DNA from: Lepidurus packardi
Taxonomy: Eukaryota > Arthropoda > Branchiopoda > Notostraca > Triopsidae
Assembly (NCBI GenBank): GCA_023053545.1
Contig: JAKZAN010000001.1
Location: 4,546,565 to 4,610,564 of the forward strand
Direction: 5' to 3'
Length of the DNA: 64,000 bases
The notes beneath the pieces are model-generated. The model did no database searches. It had not been told where the DNA came from and saw nothing but the letters and a program-made list of their open reading frames with translations. Numbering within the stretch: the first letter of the stretch is position 1; each line of letters opens with the position of its first letter. Shown one piece after another: positions 32,046 to 43,017 of this stretch. The position numbers and the translations under genes were made by a program.

Positions 32046-34900
32046 ATACTGATTTTTGTCTCCGCCAATTCGCCATCAAACACAGTATGCTGTTGCCCTT
32101 TATCTGAGTTATTTCTTTGATAAAAGCGATTATCATATGGTTTTATGTTTTCCATATATATCACCAGGTCGAATTTTTACGCCGTTCACATAATTGCGTG
32201 CTTTGATGTAATAATTAAAGTTTCTCTCCCAGAACAATATCTTTCTGTAATAAAATAAGAAATACATATCAGTTTGAATATATAAAACGAAATTAATGCA
32301 TATATTGTCTAAGATTATAAATATAATATATCCATTACCTGCAAAAACGAGCAACTTCTCGAAGTACGTGATACCGCGGTTCTGGTATTACGTTTGTTGA
32401 TGGGCACGCGTTTCCCAAGACTTTGCTGCATAGAGTTGTCGCCTCGATCGCCAGCCCCGCCCACCTCGGGGCCCCGAATGGAGTGGTTTAGATGAGGAAG
32501 AATTAGGAATTTCTTCGATATCATAATCCTACACAAAACAAATAAAAATAAAGGGTCAATTTAATTGACACACAATTTGTAAACACAAAACTACCTGTCG
32601 TTTACTTAAAAAAAAATGAACTCGTTGGGATTGAAATATTACGAAAGCTGCTGAAGAAGTTAAAGTTCTATTTTTGAAATAAAGTAACAAAAGAGTTCTT
32701 ACCGTACGTATCACTTTGACTGATGAGGCACTGATGCTGAGGCGGAACCATATTACTATCTTGAGAACTATTGTTGCCGCTTCGAGCTCGGTTCTATAAA
32801 GTGCCTGGCCAAGTGGGTATAGGCGGGGAGGGGGAGGAGCGAGGCGAAGGATTACGAGAACGAGGCTGGGAGATCGGAAACCTATGCTTAATCCATTCAC
32901 GCGGTACTGCATCTCACCTTGATCCGTCTAGAATATATACTACACAAATTCGGAAAGGAAAGAGAATTAAAGAACTTGTGTCAAACAATTTCGATACAAT
33001 TTTTTTAGTGAAGAACTAAATTAGCTAATGTAAACCTTACCGATTGGGATCATCCAGGTATCTTAAAGGACTTGAGGATGTGTAAACATCAGCAGTATAG
33101 ATATATGCTAGGCCCATCACTCAAAAGCTTGCTTGACGTGCAAATTTTAAGCGCCATAGGAACTGCGCCCAATATCATTGGCAGGGTTTAACGGGTCCTC
33201 TATGCAGAGTATGCAACAGACGATATAATGGGTCTGTAAATTAAAAAAATAATTTAAAAAGAGTAAAACTGTAATGGCGACAACTTGAGCTTTCTCCAAA
33301 TTTTACTTACCGTTTATTTTTTGTCTGTCTTAATAAAATATATGTATATACATATATAAGTTTTTCTGGAAATATTACGGGTATACTTAACTTCACCTAT
33401 TTAATAGACGTTTAATTTTTTTTTTATGTTTAAAACACAAATGGGATTCAATATATATCCGATCTTATATTGTAGTTCATTGCCCAAATAAGCTATGCCG
33501 TTTACGAATGCATTGCTTAAAAATGTAGGTGGAGGGACACTGCTGCAAAGGATTTATTTGGGGGTATAGTGACTGATAGCGCCACTAGTGTTAAGTTTAA
33601 AAACTATTGATAACGGGTTAGTTTTGTCGCTAGGAGATGGCCATTATCGTGCTATTGACAGCGTAAAATAAAAAATTACAAGTGGAAAATAAATATAGTC
33701 GCACGTGGTTTTGTTGATCGAGACCGAAATCTGTTGCTTTTTTCGTACGATGGTCACTTTTCCTAGGGGAAAGAAACCACGAATATTCCCAGGAAAGATG
33801 TTCGTTTCCTTCATGGCCTGCGATGAAATGGATGCCGACAAGTGTATTATAGTGACGATTGCTAAATTTCTAAACAAGACCCAATTAACTGATTTATTAT
33901 GATTATTTTTTATTGAATCGCATTTTTTTATTAAAAGGCATGGAAAATAGACGTCAATAAGATGTTTCTCGAACGATATTTGAAATCGAAAACAAACGTT
34001 AAATATAAAAAAAAATTCGTGAAACACCTTGTAGACGTTTATTTTTAACGTTGCACAAAAAAATGTTTATTTCATTTCTTCACTTTTACGCCCCCCCCCC
34101 CCCCCCCCCCCCCCCTCTGACCGCTGCGCACTATAGGCCATGGCCTAGGTTGCCCTTATGGGAAATCTGCCCCGGCTGACAGTACAATCCAAACTATTTA
34201 GCTATTGAAGCTTGCCTTTTATTTTTTTTCAAGAAGATTTAAAACTTTTATTCGCTGGGCAATTGACAAGGTCTTCAACTTTTTTGTACTCATCTTTCCT
34301 TCACCGTTTTCAGCTCGGTAGTACAAACGCCTTATATCAAGAATTTTCACAGGTCATAATGAAAAGCCGTTACGTTACTTAGAACAAGGTCAGAATTCGT
34401 GGAAATTGTCCGCTACCAACTTTCCGGACTCTCCAGGATTTCAACTTATCGGAATGCATTAGCCATTTCAAGATAGCAATTCTGAATATGACATTTTTTT
34501 TCATTAAACAGAATATTCGAGTTAGACGAATTCTAACTCTGGCCTATTCGTATTCTTGACCTACTGTCTTTTCTTCTATACCTTTCTCTTGGCTTTAAGT
34601 ACCATTTCCATTTCCAGGTGACCTGATATAAGCTCCCCAGCCAGCAGTTGCTTTTTCAATAAAGCTGTTTAATGAAGCATGGTTGGAGATAAAGGAACAG
34701 GAGAAAATGACAAGTAGATTTATACAGCATACCTGGAAGGCTTCAAGTGTTGAGGATTAGAGGAAACGTTTTTTGTGTAAGCACGTCACACCACTCTCAA
34801 GGGAAACGAAATTCGACTATAAAATGTTATTCTGCCTCGTATTTGAAATCATTCCAGCAGCAGCTACCGAGAAGTAATTCAATATCAAATGTAAGGTCCA
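32046..34900. other. No supported gene; poly-C run
   Basis: On the minus strand, segments at about 32540-32345 and 32790-32705 have splice-like borders (GTGTAG, GGTAAGAAC) and coding-like composition, but I could not join them in one frame. A run of about 26 C lies at 34090-34115. The remainder is AT-rich with short frames. Confidence 0.35.
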
Positions 34901-34969
34901 TTCTTACATTTGCTTATTTATTTTTTTGCACGTTTCCTATGCTATTAGTAGAGAATGGAGAATTATGTG

Positions 34970-35260
34970 CCATTCAACCAGCGACCGTACCATCAGCGAC
35001 TATACTGGGCAGCCGACCAGCGACCGTACCATAAGTGACTATACTGGGCAGCCGACCAGCGACCCTACCTGCTCTACGAGCCAGCGTACGAGCCAGTCTA
35101 CGAGCCAGCGTACGAGCCAGCGTACGAGCCAGTCTACGAGCCAGTGTACGAGCCGGCTCATTTGGCTGCTCCGGCTCCTGTGGTTGCCCCGGCTCATTTG
35201 GTTGCCCCGGCTCGTGTGTCTGCCCCTTCTCGTGTGTCTGCGGCAGCATATTGGGCGTAA
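34970..35260 (+). pseudogene. Tyr/Pro/Ala repeat ORF, cuticle-like, one in-frame stop
   Basis: In one frame the sequence encodes two copies of QRLYWAADQRPY-type repeats, then six YEPA/YEPV units, then AHLAAPAPVVAPAHLVAPAR and an end SAAAYWA. Such Tyr-Pro and Ala-Pro repeats are usual in secreted arthropod cuticle proteins. A TGA at 35036-35038 stands where the sister repeat has CGA, so the frame is broken once. No signal-peptide exon was found. Other frames, including the minus strand, are also open because the DNA is repetitive, so the call is tentative. Confidence 0.3.
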
Positions 35261-35319
35261 GAAATTTCTTGAAATGATTCAATTAATTATTTAATTATTA
35301 ACTAAATGATTTTTCCTAT

Positions 35320-36369
35320 TTAGATGGTTGCCTTGTTGAGTTGTGGCTTGGTTGGAACACCCGGGACAGGGCCCGGTCTTCCCGTTAATGTTTGGGTTGC
35401 CAAAACGTTCTTCCCGAGCAAGAACTTCAGCAAGCTGTCAGTGACGTCTTTCCCACTGCTTGACGGGAGGTCTGCCAAACAGGACTCCAGCTGGTCAACA
35501 GAAATATGGTGATCCCCAAAAGTAATGAACTACAGGGGGAAAAAAATAAAATTGTAACGAAATTTTTAACACTACATTAATACACAAAATTACTAAAATA
35601 TGACTCGTGATGATATTACTTACTTTATTTTCTTGCTTTTTCTTGGCATCCAGCTCTTTAAAGCATCGAAGGACCTGTTCCCTCACCAAGTGACCTATGC
35701 GGTCATCCGCATCCGCATGGTCATCCGCATCCGCAGCTGAAACGACCTGTGAAAAATAGTAAAATTGTAGTTAAAATAAATTAGATCTTAGCAACGTGAA
35801 TTACAGTTAAGAAAAATGTGCCCAAAAACTTACTCTTTCAGAATCATCCATCCTATTATGGTTGGAAATCGGCTCTGAATACGCAGGTGAGGGGGCCCGG
35901 TAATTCTGACTGCGTGAAACGGAGGCGGACTCGCCCCCACTGCATCCTTGCAAGGATTGCACAGCCGGATTCGCCTGACGGACGGACGTGCAAGACTGCG
36001 TGAAACGGAGGCGGACTCGCCACCACTGCTTCCTTGCAAAGATTGCACAGCCGGACTCGGCGGACGGACGAGACCGACGGACTCTCCGGAGGGACGTGCT
36101 GACTGCTTGAGTAAATAAAAACATCAAATTTACATGGAATATAAATTAAAAAATTAAGTGAAAAATTATATTCCAAAATTCACGCTAAAATATATAGTAT
36201 GTACCTTCGAACGAAATGCTAGATCCGCCTTCGTTTGTGGCAGAAGGTTCGCCTTCGGTTGTGTTGCTGCTTTTCTGTGTTGTTGGGTTGGGTTCCGTTG
36301 CTTTACATTAGTGTCCACGAAGCCTTCACGCTTTGTTGGTTTCCTGATTCGTTTCGTTGTTTCAGACAT
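35320..36369 (-). pseudogene. BEN-domain-like protein gene, left copy
   Basis: Exons 36369-36205, about 36105-35834, 35746-35624 and 35529-35320. The start is MSETTKRIRKPTKREGFVDT, a basic tail-like region; exon 2 is a Ser-rich tandem duplication (QSLQGSSGGESASVSRS and QSLQGCSGGESASVSRS) whose two copies are in different frames, so one base is off. Exon 3 has an acidic ADADDHADADD repeat and a helical region. Exon 4 (DSLLKFLLGKNVLATQTLTG ... KPQLNKATI) resembles the BEN domain, a DNA/protein-binding module of chromatin regulators. The last two exons recur inverted at 42519-43017. Whether it is a host gene or a transposon passenger is not clear. Confidence 0.5.
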
Positions 36370-37100
36370 TACGTTGGGATTGATATAAGGTATGATGTTG
36401 AGACGGCCGAATGAAGCAAAGGACTGTTTGTATATTTTACGTCTAGCAAGACTATTTCTATACCTGCTGACAATAAGCAGGAAAGTTCTCGACCTCAAAA
36501 CCTATTACTATAATTAACGTTATCCTTTATGTGTTGAAAAATTTACAACCGGTTTTTATAAAAATGCGGATATAGAGTTTATTAGTGAAAGCAGATTTTC
36601 TTTCTATTTCTATATATTTTCTGTGAAAGCAGATTTCCTACAATTTCTTACACTTACCTTTCCATGTTTTCCAGGATTAGTCAAAGGCCTGGCCGGGTCT
36701 TCGGATTTTTAAGGGGTCAGCAGCGGACACGCATTAATAAGAGATCTCTCAAAATTAAAATTACATTTCAATGCAGAATCTTTTCTTCTCAATGTCAAAG
36801 CCTACCCTTCAGTTGTCTCCTTTGTTACTATGGCTATACCAACATCTTTCAAGAAAAGACGGCTATACTATAGATCACTATAGTTGGTCTACCTGTTACA
36901 AGTTCTTCAACACATGTGTAATTTTGTCCCACTGCGAAAGAATAAAAAAGGATCAGGAAAGAGCAGATGGTCACGCTGGTTAAGTTTAAAAAAATAAATA
37001 AAAAAAAACACGCTGTTTGGTAAAAATAACCAAAAAAGTCTTCCTTCCTAATTAACCGAGACTCGTCTGGTTGTTCCGGCTTGATGTCACACAGCCCACA
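36370..37100. other. No gene seen
   Basis: AT-rich spacer between the BEN-like gene and the satellite. At 36584-36640 a short AAAGCAGATTTTC/AAAGCAGATTTCC direct repeat occurs. No coding region is supported. Confidence 0.4.
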
Positions 37101-37136
37101 TCCGCTTTCTTGACCTGTGACCTCGCTATAACGACA
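37101..37136. repeat. 36-bp direct repeat, left copy
   Basis: Starts TCCGCTTTCTTGACCTGTGA; an exact copy lies at 43277-43312 in the same orientation. The CTCGCTATAACGACA end is typical of mariner-like MITE sequences, so both may be fragments of one dispersed family. Confidence 0.75.
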
Positions 37137-37471
37137 TGAACCTTTCAGGGATGACCCTTTCCTAAAACTTTCCCAAAGTTGGGGGTACTCTGGAAAAGAA
37201 ACGGGTATAGGGAAACGGGTGTAGTTTACTCAGTTTGCTTGTTTGTTTAAGTTTGCTTATTTCGAACCGTTTTGTACCAAACCAAACCCCAACTTTGGGA
37301 AAGTTGAATCCGTTTCTACTCCGAGCTCCAAGGCACAGAAAATTCCCTTCACTTTAACTTTCCTTCCCTTTTCATTATATGGAACCTTTAATTCCCTAAT
37401 GAATCCATGGCCTTCCTATTCATTGGCAGATATGCAAGCTTTCTGAATGCTGAAAGTATCAATTGATACGT
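37137..37471. other. No gene seen
   Basis: Contains a pair of related words around 37172 (CCCAAAGTTGGGG) and 37290 (CCCCAACTTTGGG) that form an inverted repeat. No coding region is supported. Confidence 0.4.
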
Positions 37472-38145
37472 AAAGTGTCGTATTTCGTCGTACAAGCAGA
37501 AAGTCGGCTTTGAATATAGTGAAACTTTAAAGTTCTACACAACGTTGAGAAGTGTGAACGTGTTTTTGAAACAAACTATTTCAATAGATAAAGTGTCGTA
37601 TTTCGTCGTACAAGCAGGAAGTTATCTTTGAATATAGTGAAACTTTAAAGTTCTAAACAACGTTGAGAAGTGTGAACGTGTTTTTGAAACAAACTATTTC
37701 GATAGATAAAGTGTCGTATTTCGTCGTACAAGCAGAAAGTTATCTTTGAATATAGTGAAACTTTAAAGTTCTAAACAACGTTGAGAAGTGTGAACGTGTT
37801 TTTGAAACAAACTATTTCAATAGATAAAGTGTCGTATTTCGTCGTACAAGCAGAAAGTTATCTTTGAATATATTGAAACTTTGAAGTGTCGTATTTCGTC
37901 GTACAAGCAGAAAGTTATCTTTGAATATATTGAAACTTTGAAGTTCTAAACTACGTTAAGAAGTGTGAACGCATTTTTGGAACAAACTATTTCAATAGAT
38001 AAAGTGTCGTATTTCGTCGTACAAGCAGAAAGTTATCTTTGAATATATTGAAACTTTGAAGTTCTAAACTACGTTAAGAAGTGTGAACGCATTTTTGGAA
38101 CAAACTATTTCCATAGGTAAAGTGCCGTATTTCAGTTCAGAAAGA
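37472..38145. repeat. 118-bp tandem satellite, about 5.5 units
   Basis: Units start with AAAGTGTCGTATTTCGTCGT at 37472, 37590, 37708, 37826 and about 38001, an exact 118-bp period, with one short unit of about 58 bp at 37826-37883. Later units share changes (CTACGTTAAGAAG, GCATTTTTGG), so they arose by local duplication. The last unit decays around 38119-38145. Confidence 0.9.
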
Positions 38146-38540
38146 AACAAATTGTCATATTTCAGTGTAGAACAGCCAAAGGTGCGGTCGCAAAAAAAAT
38201 GGAACCTCCCCGAGTAGTGAAAAGGAGAGGCCCATATAAGCTTTACCTTGACCGTCACTCAACAGCCCCAATTCCGAGAAGAACATTATTCACTCTAAAG
38301 CAGCGCATGAGTAAGTATTTGCAAAAATTTATTATTAATCTAACTGTATGCGGTTCAAATTCGTAGGGGGGTCTTAGGAGTTTAATTCTAAGCATTCTTT
38401 ACTCTAAATTTTCGTATAAACCTTAAGATTTTTTGCTCTGATAGGTGTCTAAGAGAACGATTATTTGCTCCTTTCATTTCAAGAACGAAGATTTTGAAGC
38501 GCTTAGCAAAGGTTTTAGACGCCTGAAAAGAATTCACTTG
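38146..38540. other. No gene seen
   Basis: Short sequence between the satellite and the Kolobok-like element. A TTTCAG-type decayed satellite end is visible to about 38170; no coding region is supported. Confidence 0.4.
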
Positions 38541-38793
38541 TTAAAGGGCAACAGCCTCGGGTATAGCGTATTGATATTTGGATGGATTCTTATTGTACAC
38601 ATTATTCTGAAAACGGGAAAATTTGTTTAAAATTTTTCTGACTAGCCGTTCCTGAGTTATGGGCTTGCGAAGTTTTTTGCATTTTCCCGCCACGGGCGCG
38701 TGACGTAGATAGTGGAGGCGCGGCCCAGGAGCGCTTTGTTATTCACTGGCACTGTATAGACTTCTTCTGTGCTTCCTAAGTTTTAGTGAAAAA

Positions 38794-39519
38794 ATGGCAA
38801 GTAAGCTGCCATCAGAGTCGATTACTAAAAGTTCTGGTAACCAGTGTGCTGCTTACGGTTGTAAAAACTATGTTACTGCTGGTGTAGGGATGTATAAATT
38901 CCCAAAAGATGCACAAAGAAGACGGCAATGGGTTTTGCAAGTACAAAGGACTAGGGCTGATTTTGTGGAAGCCCAAATGAGCAAGTGGGTGTCTCTCTGT
39001 GGTGATCATTTCACCGAAGATCAATTCGACAGTAGTGTTGATCGACAGTTAGCAATGGGACTTAGGGCAAAACGTCGTGGTAGGAGTTTGTTGCCAACCG
39101 CTATCCCTACTAAGTTTGATAGGCCGGCTACTGTGTCTGGGGTGCGAAGTCCACCCAAACCTCGGAAAACCTCAGCTATTGAGAAAAGACAACGCCATAA
39201 CGTAAATATACTCCAACGGTTGAAGACCAAATAGGGTAATGACATATGCACGTTTTAGATTATCCAAGAATTGCTGCTTCAAAGCGAAAGTACAAGTTCT
39301 GTCCCAACAGTTGCCACAAGCACTTGTACGTCAGACTCGGTGCCTGACTTAGTTTTTTCGGAGTCCACACCCGCAATTGATCTGGAAAACAATGAAGAAG
39401 AAGTGACTTTGGCCGAAGCTAACATGAAAGATTTCTCTTGTCAATTTTCCGGAGTTGAAATGGCAGACTTTTCTTGTCAGTTCTCCGGTATGACGACCCT
39501 ATATGGCTCAAACTGGTAG
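38794..39519 (+). CDS. THAP-domain protein of the Kolobok-like element
   Basis: Exons 38794-39201 and 39259-39519 join through a 57-bp GT-AG intron to 222 aa. The N-terminal THAP zinc finger has QCAAYGCKN (C-x4-C), WVLQVQRTRADF, WVSLCGDHF (C-x2-H) and the closing LLPTAIPTKF box. THAP fingers bind DNA at the ends of P- and Kolobok-type transposons. Exon 2 is Ser/Thr- and acidic-rich and ends with two KDFSCQFSG/ADFSCQFSG repeats; it stops where the opposite gene ends. No DDE catalytic domain follows, which fits an internal deletion. Confidence 0.8.
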
Positions 39520-39641
39520 GCCTGAGCACATTGTTGAATTACGGGCACAGGAATGACAAAAGCCTGGTCAAATTCCGTCCCTTCATCTTCTACAAAGGTG
39601 CTTCTATCACAATAATCGGTCTCGTCAAAACCTTCTGCCAT
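39480..39641 (-). pseudogene. Start of the second Kolobok gene, truncated
   Basis: On the minus strand a frame from the ATG at about 39641 reads MAEGFDETDYCDRSTFVEDE and ends with AYQFEPYRVVIPEN. The YQFEP block resembles the start of P2X7-C-terminal-like proteins that accompany Kolobok-type elements; that family match is from memory of the pattern and is inference. It runs into the 3' end of the THAP gene after about 53 codons, so the rest has been deleted. Confidence 0.4.
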
Positions 39642-39911
39642 TTTACTCGTTGAATATCGCGTTGACACTTCGAAAGTACACAAAACACACGGTCAGCTGA
39701 GCGCCCAGGAAGCTTAGCCCTCCACTATCTACGTCATCAAGGCCGCGTTGGCCAATGGCAAAATATGTATCGTTTGAATTTTAGACTTCTTATTTTCTTT
39801 TTATCTAGGTTATGTTTTCGCGTATGATAAAAAGACCCATAAAGTTAGAAAATATATTTGTTACTCCTTTTAATAAGACAAAATTGTTTTTTGGTGGCTA
39901 TTGCCCTTTAA

Positions 39912-40463
39912 AGCTGGGTGCACACTGCCAGTCAAATTCAATCAGTCGTCAGTCCCAGTCACGAAATGGCTTGACGGAGGGTGTGGTTTGGGCTCTGTTT
40001 TAGCTGACTGATACTGACTGAGATAATTCAAATGGAATTGAATTGAGGACCCTTGACGCATTGACTGATCCTGAAAGGAACACATTGCCAAGAAATGTTT
40101 TATGAAAAACATGCATGAAACTTTGTTATTTGATTATTAATTATAAATTTAATAAATAAATTTTTATAAATGATGATAAATTTGACGGTGCTTATATGCT
40201 TGTCTTCATATCATGCATACTTAACTCTTACAGGAAACAGCAGTGCGAGCGAACCGGAAACCAGTTGCAGCCAACATGTAATTATTGTTTTATATTTGTA
40301 TGACAAGTTGTGATTTTATTTTATCCTAACGTAATTGTTCAATTTCTACCTTATGGTTTCTTTCTGGTTTGCTGCTGTATAAAGTCTATACATTCTTCAT
40401 ATTCCGTGACTGGATGCCCACACGTATAACATATACTATTAGGTTGATAATGGTATCGTCGAG
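39912..40463. other. Spacer upstream of tnp2-type gene
   Basis: CAGTCAAATTCAATCAGTCG and TGACTGATACTGACTGAG words at 39928-40020 form loose inverted copies. AT-rich after 40080. A missing 5' exon of the next gene could lie here but none is evident. Confidence 0.35.
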
Positions 40464-42443
40464 ATGCTTAACGCACAAGTGCCAAATGAAGAGACTGCAG
40501 CAGTGAACATGGACCATGATGTTGATTCGGCCCAGGATGTTGATTCTGACCAGGATGTTGATTCTGACCAGGATGTTGATTCTGACCAGGATGTTGATTC
40601 TGACCAGGATGTTGATTCTGACCAGGATGTTGATTCTGACCAGGACCAGCAGGAATCGGACCAGTTTCAAGAAGAGCACGGGGACCAGGAGGCGTTTGAA
40701 GAAAGCGAAGACGAAGATGATGACATTTCGCAAACGGAATCAGATTTCATGGTACTTGCTTTTGCATTGCGGTTTACTTCAACCGATGCTCAGTTGGCCG
40801 CATTACTAAGTATTGGTTCATCCCACTCGAAATCGATTCCTCAAAGAAGCGTGTATAAATTCAAGCAAACTTATTGTTCTGTGTTCGAAAACAATGTGAA
40901 GAAGATAGACCTTTGTCCGAACCCAAAGTGCGGCTACATTTTTAAGGCAAAATCGGACCCAAATGGGCAACCATCCTGCAGCAATTGTCGTCATGTGCCG
41001 ACAACCGTTGAAATGGATAACGGACCCTCGTTATTTGAAGTACCTATTTTACCACAGTTGACGAAGCTACTGGCAAAAGCAGAACTACAGACCCGGAAGC
41101 AAAATCGTGATTTTATTAGTGGCATTTTTGATGGTGATGCCTATCAATCTTTTCTGACGAGGACCCCTAACTTTGATTCAACGAAGGACGTCACTTTACA
41201 GATCAATACGGACGGCGCGTCCTTTTTCAAGTCATCAAAGTTTTCAGTTTGGCCAGTTTTTGCAAGCGTCAACGAATTGCCTGCATGTGACCGTTATACT
41301 AATACGATGATGGTTGCATTATGGGCTGGGAATGGTAAGCCCAACATGAAAGCCTTGTTGGAACCATTAGCAGACGAGCTGGAAGCCAATCAAAAAGACC
41401 CGAAACTTTGCGATGGCAGAAAGGTGTACGCAGTAAACATTGTAGCCGATGCTCCAGCGAGGGCTCTTATCCGCAACTGCAAACAATTCAACGGTCAGTA
41501 TGGATGTGATTTCTGCTATCATCCAGGCGTCAGGGATTCTGGACGACGTATTTATCCCGTGAACCCTAAGATCGTTCATCCCAAGCGTACCGCAGCCAAA
41601 CATGATGATGATTGCGAAGCAGCCCAAGCAACAGGTAACGCTGTCAAAGGCGTCAAGGGATCGAGTGTCCTTCACCTTTATGCTGTCACCTGTCACCTGG
41701 ATGTTGTTAAAGCTATAGTCCAAGAGTACATGCAAGGTGTAGCGCTTGGTGTAATGAAGCAATGGCTTACACTTTTGACGAAGACGGAGAACAACGCCAA
41801 ATCGTTTTACCTTCGTCCTACGCAAATAGGAGCAATTAACAAGATTATTGCAGCCAACAAACCTCCATCGGAAATCACTCGCGCTCCTCGAGCCTTGGGC
41901 GATTTAGCGTACTGGAAAGCTTCCTAACTGAGAGCCTTCCTTTTATTTTATTCCCTGCCAGTCCTAACTGCAAGCAGGTCTCTTCCCGCCGAGCATCTGC
42001 AGCACTTTTTGCTTCTATGTACTGCAATGCACGTGATGCTGAGCAACAATATTTCTCGAACACATTTGGTAAGTATTCGTCAATTTCTCGTGCAGTACGT
42101 TAGCGACTTCCAGCGTCTGTACGGGCAGAGGAACGTGAGCTACAACGTCCACGGTTTGCTTCATCTCGCAGACTCTGTGAACAATTGGGGACCCTTGTGG
42201 CAGTACTCGGCCTTCACGTATGAGTCCTGGAATGGGGTATTAAGCAAGTTGTTCAACGGAACCAAAGGTGTTGGGAACCAAATTTGCAAGAATTACCTTG
42301 GCTTGAAAACCATTCGGGACATGAGAATTTCTCCTCAGTGTGCTGCTTTCACGGAACGATTATTTGGCCATCGTTTGACGGGCAAGATCTCACGTTCCGG
42401 ACCAATGACCTGCTTCGGAAACCCGAAACCTCTAACTATATAG
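40464..42443 (+). pseudogene. tnp2-type (CACTA/EnSpm-like) transposase with a single in-frame stop
   Basis: One frame of 660 codons is open except for TAA at 41925-41927 (codon 488), in AYWKAS*LRAFLLFYSLPVL. The N-terminus is acidic with six DVDSDQ repeats (18-bp DNA repeats, about 40533-40640). A zinc ribbon follows (LCPNPKCGYIF...CSNCRHV), then the tnp2 core: QINTDGASFFKSSKFSVWP, NELPACDRY, YGCDFCYHPG, KGVKGSSVL, APRALGDLAYWKAS, and the downstream block NVHGLLHLADSVNNWGPLW. This family moves DNA by a DDE/D reaction. Apart from one base change the gene looks complete, so it died recently or the stop is an error. The inverted BEN-like copy starts directly behind it. Confidence 0.82.
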
Positions 42444-42444
42444 G

Positions 42445-43017
42445 AACATTTTTCTTAACTGTAATTCACGTTGCTAAGATCTAATTTATTTTAACTACAA
42501 TTTTACTATTTTTCACAGGTCGTTTCAGCTGCGGATGCGGATTACCATGCGGATGCGGATGACCATGCGGATGCGGATGACCATGCGGATGCGGATGACC
42601 GCATAGGTCACTTGGTGAGGGAACAGGTCCTTCGATGCTTTAAAGAGCTGGATGCCAAGAAAAAGCAAGAAAATAAAGTAAGTAATATCATCACGAGTCA
42701 TATTTTAGTAATTTTGTGTATTAATGTAGTGTTAAAAATTTCGTTACAATTTTATTTTTTTCCCCCTGTAGTTCATTACTTTTGGGGATCACCATATTTC
42801 TGTTGACCAGCTGGAGTCCTGTTTGGCAGACCTCCCGTCAAGCAGTGGGAAAGACGTCACTGACAGCTTGCTGAAGTTCTTGCTCGGGAAGAACGTTTTG
42901 GCAACCCAAACATTAACGGGAAGACCGGGCCCTGTCCCGGGTGTTCCAACCAAGCCACAACTCAACAAGGCAACCATTGCGGCTGTAATTTCTTACGTGC
43001 GTAAAAAAAAAAAGTAG
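42445..43017 (+). pseudogene. BEN-domain-like gene, right inverted copy (3' half)
   Basis: The last two exons of the gene at 35320-36369 recur here in the opposite orientation: 42519-42677 and 42772-43017, with intron and upstream intron sequence from 42445. The acidic repeat has four DADDHADA units against two on the left. The C-terminus extends beyond the left copy (TIAAVISYVRKKKK). The break at 42445 lies inside the upstream intron, so the 5' exons are missing, unless it is spliced to the preceding transposase. Confidence 0.65.

Larger units (their letters stand above)
38545..39907. mobile_element. Kolobok-like DNA transposon, 1,363 bp, TTAA duplications
   Basis: The left end AGGGCAACAGCC and the right end GGCTATTGCCCT are inverted repeats (one difference in 12), and each is flanked by TTAA (38541-38544 and 39908-39911). 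A second inverted pair lies inside: GACGTAGATAGTGGAGG at about 38702 and its complement at about 39719-39735. TTAA duplications and a THAP-domain protein are hallmarks of the Kolobok superfamily. Two genes point inward and meet near 39500; the catalytic part is not present, so this is an internally deleted copy. Confidence 0.8.

Noticed and set aside
32345-32790. Possible two-exon minus-strand gene
   Set aside because: Splice-like borders exist but the frames could not be joined and no domain is visible.
37472-38145. CRISPR-like regular repeats
   Set aside because: The 118-bp units are contiguous and have no unique spacers, and the genome is eukaryotic; it is a satellite.
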